A DNA stretch of 64,000 nt, taken from Cellvibrio sp. PSBB006 (GTDB taxonomy: Bacteria > Pseudomonadota > Gammaproteobacteria > Pseudomonadales > Cellvibrionaceae). The stretch covers positions 2,050,001 to 2,114,000 of the forward strand of contig NZ_CP021382.1 of NCBI RefSeq assembly GCF_002162135.1, written 5' to 3'. The position numbers were made by a program, and so were the translations under genes. Positions within the stretch are counted from its first letter, which is position 1. The number at the start of each line of letters is the position of its first letter. Under the pieces are notes generated by a model. That model did not search any database. It worked only from the letters and a program-made list of their open reading frames with translations, and was not told the origin of the DNA. Shown in pieces: positions 9,889 to 18,630 of the stretch.

Positions 9889-11055
9889 ATGCAATCACCC
9901 AACCTGCTTAGAACAGTTATGCAGGATCACACCGGTCAATACTGGGTGGGTCAGTTTATCTTCTGGTTTGGTCTGTCCGTTGTTCCTTTTCTCGGTATTG
10001 TCTTCTGGTATAACACCACCAAACTGGTTTACGTTGAGCATATGTTTTTGCAGGCTGCGTTGGGCCTGTTGCTGTCCTTTCCCCTGGGATGGTTTTATTC
10101 CATCATCTGGAAGTTTGGTCCTATCCTGCGTATGTGTCTGGTGTTGTCCATGGCTGGCGCCGTGGCAGCGCTCTGGACGGCCTTGCGCGTGGTGACCTAC
10201 ATCTGGCTGACTGGTGAAGTAAATACCTGGAATGATTTTGGCGGTTGGTATTTCGGTGCGTTTTATATTTTCCTGTGTTGGTCGGCGTTATATCACGGCA
10301 TGATTTATTATCGTCTGCTGGAAATCGAACACACCGAACGTTTGAAAGAAGTAGCTCATACCAAAGAAGAACAGATCAAACGTTTAAAAGCGGAGTCTAT
10401 CGCGCGCGAAGCGCAATTAAAGATGTTGCGCTACCAGATCAATCCCCATTTTTTATTTAATACACTCCACGCTATTTATGCACTCATAAAACTGAACGAC
10501 GACAGCCGGGCTTTGGGAATGATTGCCAAGCTGGGAAAATTCCTACGTTATTCCCTGGAGTACGATCCGCAATTACAGGTCAATCTGGAAGATGAAATCA
10601 ATACCTTAACGCTCTATTTAAATATCGAGAGGGTTCGCTTTTCGGATCGTCTCAGCGTCGAATTTGATATCAGCGAGCCCGCTAAAACAGCAAAAATTCC
10701 CAGTCTTTTATTGCAGCCGCTGATTGAGAACTCAATCAAATATGCTGTCGCTACCAGTGAAGACGGCGGGCAGATTCAGATCAAGGCCGACGTTGAGCGC
10801 GACGAACTGCTGCTGGAAGTCATTGATAACGGCCCGGGCCTGGCAGGCGTCAAACCGACACCGGGCCAGACTACCGGCGTCGGTTTGCGCAACACGCGCG
10901 AGCGCTTGCAAACCCTGTATGGTGATCAGCATTTATTTCAGGTGGAGGAAGCAAAACCAAGCGGTGTTCATATCAGCATTCGCATTCCCTACGAGAGCGT
11001 GGTGTCTGATGTACCGGATAATACCAATAAAAAAACCTACAACTTTACTGGGTAA
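9889..11055 (+). CDS. LytS/AlgZ-type sensor histidine kinase
   Basis: Membrane sensor kinase of the LytS/YehU class, 388 residues. Several hydrophobic helices occupy about residues 20-145. A coiled stretch (EHTERLKEVAHTKEEQIKRL) leads into the His_kinase domain with phospho-acceptor motif YQINPHFLFNTLHAIYALI. The N-box (LLLQPLIENSIKYA) and G-box (DNGPGLAG, GVGLRNTRERL) are intact. The LytTR response regulator starts 8 bases downstream, so the two form a two-component system. The stimulus is unknown. The nearest downstream gene, a secreted beta-glucanase, is a possible target by location only. Confidence 0.92.
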   Translation: MQSPNLLRTVMQDHTGQYWVGQFIFWFGLSVVPFLGIVFWYNTTKLVYVEHMFLQAALGLLLSFPLGWFYSIIWKFGPILRMCLVLSMAGAVAALWTALRVVTYIWLTGEVNTWNDFGGWYFGAFYIFLCWSALYHGMIYYRLLEIEHTERLKEVAHTKEEQIKRLKAESIAREAQLKMLRYQINPHFLFNTLHAIYALIKLNDDSRALGMIAKLGKFLRYSLEYDPQLQVNLEDEINTLTLYLNIERVRFSDRLSVEFDISEPAKTAKIPSLLLQPLIENSIKYAVATSEDGGQIQIKADVERDELLLEVIDNGPGLAGVKPTPGQTTGVGLRNTRERLQTLYGDQHLFQVEEAKPSGVHISIRIPYESVVSDVPDNTNKKTYNFTG

Positions 11056-11063
11056 ATTAGGCC

Positions 11064-11879
11064 ATGATGAAACTCAGAACGATTATTGTGGACGATGAGC
11101 CACTGGCACTCAGCGTGCTAAAAACCTGCCTGGAAGATTTTCCGGAAATTGAGATCATTGCAGAGTGTCGCAACGGCCGGGAAGCCATCGACAAAACCCT
11201 GGAACTCTCCCCGGATTTAATGTTCCTCGATATTCAAATGCCCGGTAAAAACGGTTTTGAAGTAATCAAGGCATTGCAAAATGATGTGATGCCGATGATT
11301 GTGTTTATCACCACCTATCAACAATATGCGCTGGATGCATTCGACCTTCATGCGGTGGACTATATTCCCAAGCCGCTGGATGAAGAGCGTCTGGCGCGTG
11401 CCGTGCAACGCGCACTGGATCGTTATCAGGGCACCCAGGTCAGCGGACACAACAAACAACCGTTGATCGGTGCGATTGATGCAGTGGTAAAAAAATTATC
11501 CGGCGAGGCTGATGCGCATGCCGAATTAACACCACCCACGCTGGATGGTGTTGCACGAAAAATTATTGTGCGCGATGCCGGTTCTGCGGTGGTGATTCCT
11601 GAATCGGATATCGACTGGATTGATGCTGCTGGCGATTACATGTGCATTCACGCCAAGGACACGACGCACATCATGCGCAGCACGGTGAAAGAGTTGGTGA
11701 ATATGCTCGATGGCCAGGTGTTCAAGCGCATCCACCGCTCAACGATTGTGAACATTGATCGCATTCAAACGATTCAATCGCTCAGCAAAGGGGACTATGT
11801 GGTGTTATTGACCTGCGGCGAGCGGTTGAAGGTGAGTCGTAACTATAACGAGGCGGTTCGAGCGTTTTTACATAAATGA
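11064..11879 (+). CDS. LytTR-family response regulator
   Basis: DNA-binding response regulator of 271 residues, partner of the preceding kinase. The N-terminal receiver has the acidic pocket (IIVDDEPLAL), the phospho-acceptor aspartate in LMFLDIQMPGKNGFEV, and the conserved lysine in VDYIPKPLDEERLARAV. The C-terminal LytTR domain starts near residue 165 and contains IDWIDAAGDYMCIHAKD and FKRIHRSTIVNIDRI. Two ATG codons stand side by side at 11064; either is a plausible start. The protein is similar in layout to AlgR/YehT regulators. Targets are not visible. Confidence 0.93.
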   Translation: MMKLRTIIVDDEPLALSVLKTCLEDFPEIEIIAECRNGREAIDKTLELSPDLMFLDIQMPGKNGFEVIKALQNDVMPMIVFITTYQQYALDAFDLHAVDYIPKPLDEERLARAVQRALDRYQGTQVSGHNKQPLIGAIDAVVKKLSGEADAHAELTPPTLDGVARKIIVRDAGSAVVIPESDIDWIDAAGDYMCIHAKDTTHIMRSTVKELVNMLDGQVFKRIHRSTIVNIDRIQTIQSLSKGDYVVLLTCGERLKVSRNYNEAVRAFLHK

Positions 11880-12249
11880 CATCGAGTTAAAGAATTCCTT
11901 ATTCCTTTTGATACAGATCGCGTCGGATTACGCCTTTGGCTAATCCGACCTACTTCACAATTTCCTGCTTGTCCATCCGGCTTGTCGTGTGCTGAGACCG
12001 CCTTGTCTGATGCCGGTTGTCCTCGCTCACCGCGCTTGGGATGCTATAGGCTGCGGTAAACATTCCTTACCCGAGAACAACATAATAAACGGCTTTGCGG
12101 GCACGGTTACTCATACTCCGATTCCAACTGCGTCCACACCCCACGGAAGACGATTCCAATAACGATAATCAGAGAGCTGGCAGGTTCCAATTCTTATCCT
12201 GACGCTGTATTTCCTATAACGAAAAATTTACCCATGCAGGAAGAAAACC
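11880..12249. other. Intergenic region before the GH16-GH128 gene, with one REP hairpin
   Basis: About 370 bases without a credible gene. It holds one REP hairpin at 11922-11953. The rest should contain the promoter of the large glucanase gene, whose ATG follows a GGAAGAAAA ribosome site. No clear operator or sigma-70 promoter stood out by eye. Confidence 0.6.
11922..11953. repeat. REP hairpin (single copy)
   Basis: Palindrome with arms GTCGGATTA and TAATCCGAC around CGCC-TTT-GGC, followed by CTAC. It matches the hairpins of the two REPIN doublets at 16713-16800 and 41906-41980. The terminal GTAG tetranucleotide (read on the other strand) is characteristic of REP sequences mobilised by RAYT transposases. 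Confidence 0.85.
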
Positions 12250-15200
12250 ATGAAAATTCCTAATCGGCCTTTCTTACCGACGCTGCTGGCGGGCCTGTGC
12301 CTGAGCTGGTCAGCAACCTCCACGGCCCAATCCACCCTGATCTGGTCGGATGAATTCGACGGCGACCGCATCGACCGTTCCACCTGGACCTTCACTACCG
12401 GCGGTAGCGGTAACGGCAACGGCGAATTACAGTTTTATACCGCCGCCAGCGAAAACGCTTATCTCGACGATGGCAAGCTGGTAATCGAAGCACGCCGCGA
12501 AACGATGGAAGGTAAAGAATTTACCTCCGCCCGTTTGCACACCAATGGGCGTATGGCGTTTAAATACGGCACCATCGAAGCGCGCATTAAATTGCCGCGT
12601 CTGGACAACGGCCTGTGGCCAGCATTCTGGATGCTGGGCAACAACTTCGGGATCGATGGCTGGCCCAAGTCCGGGGAGTGGGACATTCTCGAAGCCGGCT
12701 ACAAATCCGCCATTGATGATGGCACTGTCAATAACGCTGTGTCCGGCGCTATGCACTGGTGGCATGAAACAGGTACCTGGAGCGATTGGTTGCAAGCCGA
12801 CGCGGCGGCAGATGTCGTATTGCCGTTTAATCTTTACGACGAGTACCACAACTATCGCCTGTCCTGGACGCCCACCGAAGTCACCATGTCGGTCGACGAC
12901 ACGACCTACTTCACCATGGATATTACCGACCCCAACATGTCGGAATTCCGCACTGACCCGGCCCATATTATTTTGAACCTCGCGGTCGGTGGATTTAACT
13001 TCGTCGAGATCACTGATCCCGCGCAAATCACCGCGCCCTTCCCCGCGAAGATGATGGTGGAATACGTTCGCCTGTACGAGAACGAATACACCGAGTTGCA
13101 TCTGGCGGAAGACAACTTGCCCAGCGGCAACTTTGGCGTTTCCACCGAAACCACACCGGTGTTGAGCGAACTTAACTGGGGCGACCGCACCAACCTGTAT
13201 ATCTGGAACAACATGACCACCGTGGCCACTACGCCATCGGAAGGCAGCTCAGCGTTGGCTTACCAGATCCAGCCGGGCGACTGGTGGGGCATGGGCCTGC
13301 TGCATCGGGATTACAACATGCGCAACTATGTGCATGGCTATTTGCATCTCGATATCAAAACCGCATCAACCAGCAACTTCAGCATCGGCATGGCCAGCAC
13401 CTCCGGTGGCGACGCCAGTATTGAATTCGCCGAAGGCGGTGAGCAATACGGTCTGGTACGCGATGGCGAATGGCATCACGTAGCGATTCCGTTGAGCAAA
13501 TTCGGCGGCGTGGATTTTGAAACGGTGAAAACCTTTTTCAGCATCTCCGGCCCTGCACCGAGTGCGGTGATGGAAATCGCCGTCGACAACATTTATTTGT
13601 CTGAAAGTATTGAGTTACCCGCACCGGAATTCGGCAACTTCGGTATCTACACCGAAAACCCGGCGCATCGTGACGCGGGCGATTTCGGTTTCGGCGTAAA
13701 CGGTGATTTGTTCCTGTGGGACGACACCCTCACGCTGGAACCCGGCAATGTATTGGAAGGCAACGCCTCGTTGAATTTGAAGTCCACCGGTAAGGGCTGG
13801 TACGGCATGGGCCTGACCGCGCGCGAAGGCTTTAACCTGACCGCCTTCGATAATCCCGACGGCAAATTGCATTTCTCTTTGAAAACCACTGACCAGGGCG
13901 ACTTCCAGATCGGAATCAAAAGCGGCAACGTGAATGTGATTGGCCAGAAGTGGATTTATTTTAAAGCCGGTAATGATCCCTACGGTTTTGCGCGCGACGG
14001 CCAGTGGCATGAGATTGTGATTCCGGTTACCGAGTTGGCCAAAGACCTTGACCTGTTCGATGTGCGTCAATTACTGCAAGTCCTGGGTACCGGCGAAATT
14101 ACCAGCATCGCTATCGATGATGTTTACCTCTCCGGCGGTCAGGCGGCCAAAGATCCCGGCCACAATGGCCCGGTGGTTAATCGCGCACCCACTGCAGCCG
14201 TAAAACCGTCCGTTATGGGTGGCCCTGCCGGACTCACCGTCGACTTTGATGGCAGTAAATCCAATGACGTGAATGGCGATACCCTGACCTACAGCTGGGA
14301 CTTTGGTGACGGCACCACCGGTAGCGGCGTCAATGCATCACACACCTATGCGGATGAAGGCACCTACACCGTGACACTGACCGTCAGTGACGGCGAGCTG
14401 AGTGCGAGCGCCAAAACATTCATCTTCGTGGATGCCGATTATGGTCAAACCAAAAGTGACAAACGCGGTTTAGGTTATGGTCACCATTCGGTCGAAGATT
14501 TTGAGGTGATCTCCAAAGGCATCAGTTGGTGGTACAACTGGAGCCATCGCCCGGATGTGATGATTGAAGATGTACTCGATAACTACGGCGTGGAGTTTGC
14601 GCCCATGGCGTGGAACGGTGCGTTCAATGATCAGGCCATGCGCGATTACATTGCCAGCAACCCGAACGTGAAATATATCCTCGCGTTCAACGAGCCAAAC
14701 TTTATCGATCAAGCCAATATGACGCCCTCGCAAGCCGCCGCTGAGTGGTATCGCCTGGAAGCCATTGCCGATGAATTTGATTTGAAGATTGTCAGCGTGG
14801 CGATGAATTTCTGCGGCAATTGCGTTACTGAAAACGGCACCACCTATTACGATCCGATTGATTACTTCGACGATTTCTTTGCGGTGTGTCCGGACTGCCG
14901 CGTGGATGCGATTTCGATTCACGCTTACATGGAAGATGTCGGCGGTGTGGAGTGGTACGTGAATTTGTTCAAGAAATACAACCGCCCCATCTGGATGACG
15001 GAATTCTCAGCTTGGAATGACACCACCACGCTGGAAGATCAAAAGCGCTTCCTGATTCAGACGGTGGATTACTTCGAAAACGATGACGACGTTGAGCGCT
15101 ACGCCTGGTTTACCGGTCGCCGTAACGGCCACCCTTACAACGGCTTGTTCGACTATCGCCAGTCCGGTGTTCTCAATGAGTTGGGTAGTATTTATGTGAA

Positions 15201-16554
15201 CATGCCGGTCCACGGTGACGAGAGTGTGCATAACTTGCCGTCCCGCGTTGAAGCAGAAAACTATGCAACCATGAGCGGTATTCGCCTGGAGCAAACCACC
15301 GATGCCAATGGTTTCCTGAGTGTCACCGAGGTCGAAGCGGGCGATTGGATTGAGTACAACATTGTCAGCAGCGCCAGCGCTTATGAAGTGGCCGCGCGCG
15401 TAACCAGTGACGTGGGCGGCACGATTGATGTGCTCGTCGATGGCCAGCAGGTTGCCACTATCGATGTGGCAGCTACCGCTGATCTGCAAACCTGGGAGAC
15501 CGTCAATGCAACGCTGAACCTAGCTGCCGGCTCACACAAACTGCGCCTGGTATTTAATAGCGCAATTCAGTTGAACTGGATGGATTTCGCCACCGGCAAC
15601 GATGACGACGATGATGAAGAGAGAACACCCACCGGTAACCTCGCCCTGGACCGTCCGGTGTTTACCTCATCCAGCGAAGACGGTGCCATGTCCGGTGCGC
15701 AAGCGGTGGATGGCAATACCAACACCCGTTGGGCAAGTGGCTGGAGTGACGCCGAGTGGGTCTATGTCGACCTGGGTGCGAGCTACAACCTGACGCGTGT
15801 GGTACTGAATTGGGAAGCGGCTTACGGTCGTGATTATCAATTGCAGGTGTCTGATGATGCGTCGCAGTGGACCACGGTGAAAACCGTCACCGGCGGCACC
15901 GGCGGTATGGATTCCCAGGATATTGCCGGCTCCGGTCGTTACCTGCGCATGCTCGGTAATGTGCGCGGCACGGGTTACGGGTATTCCTTGTGGGAGCTGG
16001 AGGTTTACGGCACGACCGGTACGAGCGGTTCAAGTTCTTCCGTCGCGTCGAGTGTAGCGAGCAGTTCTTCCAGCAGCTCCAGTGTGGTGAGTTCAGCCAG
16101 TTCCTCGGTAGCGTCAAGCATTTCGAGCAGTGTGGCCTCCAGCTCCAGCAGCCAGTCCAGCTCGGTAGTGAGCGGCGGCAATCTGGCGTTGAGCAAGCCG
16201 GTTGTGGCGTCTTCGACGGAGGGTGGCGTTTGGGCGGCGAGTTATGTTGTGGATGGCAACGCGGGTACGCGCTGGTCGAGTGAGTTTAGCGATAACCAGT
16301 GGATTTATGTGGACCTGGGTTCAAGCCGGTCGATCATGGGTGTTGTGCTGAATTGGGAAGGCGCGTTTGGTCGAGGTTATGAGATTCAGGTGTCTGATGA
16401 TGCAAGTCAGTGGACGACGGTGCATACCGAAGTAAATGGCGATGGCGGGATTGATGATATTCCGGTGTCGGCGAGTGGTCGGTATGTGCGGATGCTGGGG
16501 ACACAACGGGGGACCGGTTATGGTTATTCGTTGTGGGAGTTTGAGGTCTATTAA
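12250..16554 (+). CDS. Secreted bimodular beta-1,3-glucanase: GH16, PKD, GH128, CBM6 and two discoidin domains
   Basis: 1434-residue secreted enzyme with a signal peptide ending near LSWSATSTAQ. The GH16 catalytic domain spans about 27-285, with the EWDILE signature giving Glu143, Asp145 and Glu148. Two related beta-sandwich modules follow (about 293-456 and 461-633), then a PKD domain (about 644-730, TYSWDFGDGTT). A GH128-type catalytic domain runs from about 736 to 980; candidate acid/base Glu815 is in AFNEPN and candidate nucleophile Glu918 in WMTEFSAW. A CBM6-like module (about 998-1117) and two F5/8C (discoidin) domains (about 1129-1257 and 1310-1434) complete it. The two discoidin domains are separated by a poly-serine linker of about 50 residues. 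GH16 and GH128 both include beta-1,3-glucanases, so laminarin or another beta-1,3-glucan is the likely substrate. Substrate and the borders of the middle modules are inferred. Confidence 0.92.
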   Translation: MKIPNRPFLPTLLAGLCLSWSATSTAQSTLIWSDEFDGDRIDRSTWTFTTGGSGNGNGELQFYTAASENAYLDDGKLVIEARRETMEGKEFTSARLHTNGRMAFKYGTIEARIKLPRLDNGLWPAFWMLGNNFGIDGWPKSGEWDILEAGYKSAIDDGTVNNAVSGAMHWWHETGTWSDWLQADAAADVVLPFNLYDEYHNYRLSWTPTEVTMSVDDTTYFTMDITDPNMSEFRTDPAHIILNLAVGGFNFVEITDPAQITAPFPAKMMVEYVRLYENEYTELHLAEDNLPSGNFGVSTETTPVLSELNWGDRTNLYIWNNMTTVATTPSEGSSALAYQIQPGDWWGMGLLHRDYNMRNYVHGYLHLDIKTASTSNFSIGMASTSGGDASIEFAEGGEQYGLVRDGEWHHVAIPLSKFGGVDFETVKTFFSISGPAPSAVMEIAVDNIYLSESIELPAPEFGNFGIYTENPAHRDAGDFGFGVNGDLFLWDDTLTLEPGNVLEGNASLNLKSTGKGWYGMGLTAREGFNLTAFDNPDGKLHFSLKTTDQGDFQIGIKSGNVNVIGQKWIYFKAGNDPYGFARDGQWHEIVIPVTELAKDLDLFDVRQLLQVLGTGEITSIAIDDVYLSGGQAAKDPGHNGPVVNRAPTAAVKPSVMGGPAGLTVDFDGSKSNDVNGDTLTYSWDFGDGTTGSGVNASHTYADEGTYTVTLTVSDGELSASAKTFIFVDADYGQTKSDKRGLGYGHHSVEDFEVISKGISWWYNWSHRPDVMIEDVLDNYGVEFAPMAWNGAFNDQAMRDYIASNPNVKYILAFNEPNFIDQANMTPSQAAAEWYRLEAIADEFDLKIVSVAMNFCGNCVTENGTTYYDPIDYFDDFFAVCPDCRVDAISIHAYMEDVGGVEWYVNLFKKYNRPIWMTEFSAWNDTTTLEDQKRFLIQTVDYFENDDDVERYAWFTGRRNGHPYNGLFDYRQSGVLNELGSIYVNMPVHGDESVHNLPSRVEAENYATMSGIRLEQTTDANGFLSVTEVEAGDWIEYNIVSSASAYEVAARVTSDVGGTIDVLVDGQQVATIDVAATADLQTWETVNATLNLAAGSHKLRLVFNSAIQLNWMDFATGNDDDDDEERTPTGNLALDRPVFTSSSEDGAMSGAQAVDGNTNTRWASGWSDAEWVYVDLGASYNLTRVVLNWEAAYGRDYQLQVSDDASQWTTVKTVTGGTGGMDSQDIAGSGRYLRMLGNVRGTGYGYSLWELEVYGTTGTSGSSSSVASSVASSSSSSSSVVSSASSSVASSISSSVASSSSSQSSSVVSGGNLALSKPVVASSTEGGVWAASYVVDGNAGTRWSSEFSDNQWIYVDLGSSRSIMGVVLNWEGAFGRGYEIQVSDDASQWTTVHTEVNGDGGIDDIPVSASGRYVRMLGTQRGTGYGYSLWEFEVY

Positions 16555-17037
16555 TTCATGGCTTGGCCTCGTCGATGGTTCGGTTAGCTTTGTGTGATCC
16601 GGCCCGACGATTTTTTCTTCGACAGAGCTTTTTCGACAGGCTCGGTGATGTTTACGGAGTTTGTCGAGGAAGACTGTCGGAGATTTTTTTCAGTGTGTCA
16701 CCTTAAAACCCCGTAGGTCGGATTGGGCGCGTACGCGCCGTAATCCGACAGCGATGTCCGGAGAATACGTCGGATTACGCCGTTGGCTAATCCGACCTAC
16801 TGTTTCCTCCAGGTTATGTGGCCAAGCGTACATAGCCAACGAAAAGCGTCTGCTAAAATTTTCCCGCTTAATTCTCCCCTCCAAGCGCTGCTCAAAAACC
16901 AGCCTGTTCATTATTATTTTCCCATCTGATTTAGCCCATTTTTTTGGGAACCAAGTGGATTCTCATGCTACTATCGCGCGACTTACGTCACTCGAATACT
17001 CTATCTATCGTTAAAACTGAATGCCTACATTATTCTT
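16555..17037. other. Intergenic region with REPIN, between glucanase and sensory cluster
   Basis: About 480 bases. The first 120 contain imperfect inverted segments around CGACAG/CTGTCG that may terminate the glucanase transcript. A REPIN doublet follows at 16713-16800. The last 200 bases, A/T-rich, should hold the promoter of the REC-PAS-kinase gene. A 117-codon frame across the REPIN is not credible. Confidence 0.6.
16713..16800. repeat. REPIN (inverted pair of REP hairpins)
   Basis: Two hairpins in opposite orientation separated by about 19 bases. The first begins GTAGGTCGGATT and closes TAATCCGAC; the second begins GTCGGATTACG and ends AATCCGACCTAC. The outer ends are therefore GTAG and CTAC, the REPIN arrangement. 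The copy at 41906-41980 has the same structure. Confidence 0.9.
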
Positions 17038-18630
17038 ATGATTCTGATTGTAGATGATAACCAGGAAAACGTTTTTTCCTTACAGGCACTGCTTGAGTTA
17101 AATAACTTTCGCGTGCACTCGGCCTCGTCCGGCGAAGAGGCGCTGAAACTCATACTTAAAAATAACACCAGTTACGCACTGATTATTCTCGACGTGCAAA
17201 TGCCCGAGATGGATGGGTTTGAAGTCGCTGAAACCATATTGAGCTACAGCAAGACCAAAGATATTCCCATCATCTTTCTGTCGGCCGTGAATACCCATAA
17301 AAAATATATTGCGAAAGGCTACGCATCCGGCGGAGTGGATTACATCACCAAACCGGTTGATGCGGATATCCTGCTATTAAAGATCAAAACCTTTTACAAG
17401 TTATCGGAGCAGAAACGGCAGCTGATCGAAAAGGATAATTTCTTACGCGAAGAGATTGAGTTTCGTCGTCAGGCAGAAAATGCGCTTGAACAGAAAGTGG
17501 AAGAGCTCAAGTCCACGCTGGAGTCGCTGCCACATATGGCATTTACCACCTGCCAGGACGGCAGGATTGAATTCGTCAACCACCTTTGGTTTAACTACAG
17601 CCAGCAGGCCGACCAGTTTCCCGAGGCAGATAACTTTGCCATTGCAGCTCACATCAAAACCACGATTGCCTCAGGCAAACAAAGCGTGCAGGAAATTCGC
17701 CTGAAGATACCTGTGGATATGGATTACCGGTTTCACGTTCTGTACTTCACGCCCGTAATCAAAGACGAAAAGATCGTGCGTTGGGTCGGTATCTTCACCG
17801 ACATTCATGAACAGAAGCTCATGTCACAGACACTTGAGAAAAAAGTCGATGAGCGTACCCACGAGCTAATTGAAATCAATAAAAAACTCGAAGCCAGCAA
17901 TACCGAACTGCAAAAATTTGCCTTCATCGCTTCTCACGATTTGCAGGAGCCGTTGCGCAAGATCCAGATCTTCAGCGATATGATTGTCAAGCGTTACATA
18001 AACGACTCCTTCAACAGCACCAAACTCTTGCAGAAGATTACCGAATCCGCCGCCAAGATGAGCACCCTGATCAGAAATGTTCTGGAATACTCTCGCCTGC
18101 CCGATAAGAATTTTTATGAAACCGTTGACCTTAACCTGGTGGTTAATGAGTTGTTGCAGGATTTTGAGTGGGAGATTAAGTCGCGTAATGCCAGGATTCA
18201 CATAGACCGATTTCCGGAGATGGAAGCCATTCCCGGCCAGATACGCCAAGTCTTCCAGAACCTGCTCACCAACTCCCTGAAATTCTCCCAGGACACACAG
18301 CACCCGGAAATTTCCATCAAGGTGGAAACAGTGGAAGCAAAGTCCTTTACCGCTTCACAGAGTGACAGCGGGCAATTCTGCCGCATCTGTTTCCAGGATA
18401 ACGGTATCGGTTTTGACCAGAAATTTTCCGATAAGATATTTGAAATATTTCAGCGCCTGAACCAGCGTGAGGGCACCCAGGGCACCGGTATCGGCTTAGC
18501 CATTGTCAAAAAAGTCATCGATACCCATAACGGTATCATTACCGTAGAAAGTAACGAAAACCAGGGCGCCAGATTTATTATGGTCATCCCCGTCAAACAA
18601 TCCGCCACGCGTGCCGAAGAAAAACTATGA
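17038..18630 (+). CDS. Response regulator-PAS-histidine kinase fusion
   Basis: Cytoplasmic signalling protein of 530 residues with no membrane segment. An N-terminal receiver (about 1-120) has Asp52 in LIILDVQMPEMDGFEV and the lysine in VDYITKPVDAD. A helical linker and a PAS domain (about 155-270) follow. The HisKA domain has His300 in IASHDLQEPLRK, and the HATPase domain has NSLKFS and GTGIGLAIVKK. The HDLQEPLRK variant is typical of phytochrome-like and cyanobacterial-type kinases. A receiver in front of the kinase suggests it takes input from another kinase, possibly the hybrid kinase that follows. The stop overlaps the next ATG by 4 bases (ATGA), indicating translational coupling. Confidence 0.92.
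   Translation: MILIVDDNQENVFSLQALLELNNFRVHSASSGEEALKLILKNNTSYALIILDVQMPEMDGFEVAETILSYSKTKDIPIIFLSAVNTHKKYIAKGYASGGVDYITKPVDADILLLKIKTFYKLSEQKRQLIEKDNFLREEIEFRRQAENALEQKVEELKSTLESLPHMAFTTCQDGRIEFVNHLWFNYSQQADQFPEADNFAIAAHIKTTIASGKQSVQEIRLKIPVDMDYRFHVLYFTPVIKDEKIVRWVGIFTDIHEQKLMSQTLEKKVDERTHELIEINKKLEASNTELQKFAFIASHDLQEPLRKIQIFSDMIVKRYINDSFNSTKLLQKITESAAKMSTLIRNVLEYSRLPDKNFYETVDLNLVVNELLQDFEWEIKSRNARIHIDRFPEMEAIPGQIRQVFQNLLTNSLKFSQDTQHPEISIKVETVEAKSFTASQSDSGQFCRICFQDNGIGFDQKFSDKIFEIFQRLNQREGTQGTGIGLAIVKKVIDTHNGIITVESNENQGARFIMVIPVKQSATRAEEKL

Noticed and set aside
12427..13101. 224-codon minus-strand frame inside the GH16 domain
   Set aside because: Shadow of the GH16 coding frame; no motif and no ribosome site.
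16020..16180. Serine-codon repeats as a tandem DNA repeat or phase-variation tract
   Set aside because: The codons for serine are mixed and the stretch encodes a flexible linker typical of Cellvibrio enzymes; no uniform repeat unit.
16661..17014. 117-codon plus-strand frame after the glucanase gene
   Set aside because: It runs through the REPIN doublet; the translated middle is simply the repeat. No ribosome site, domain or conservation cue.
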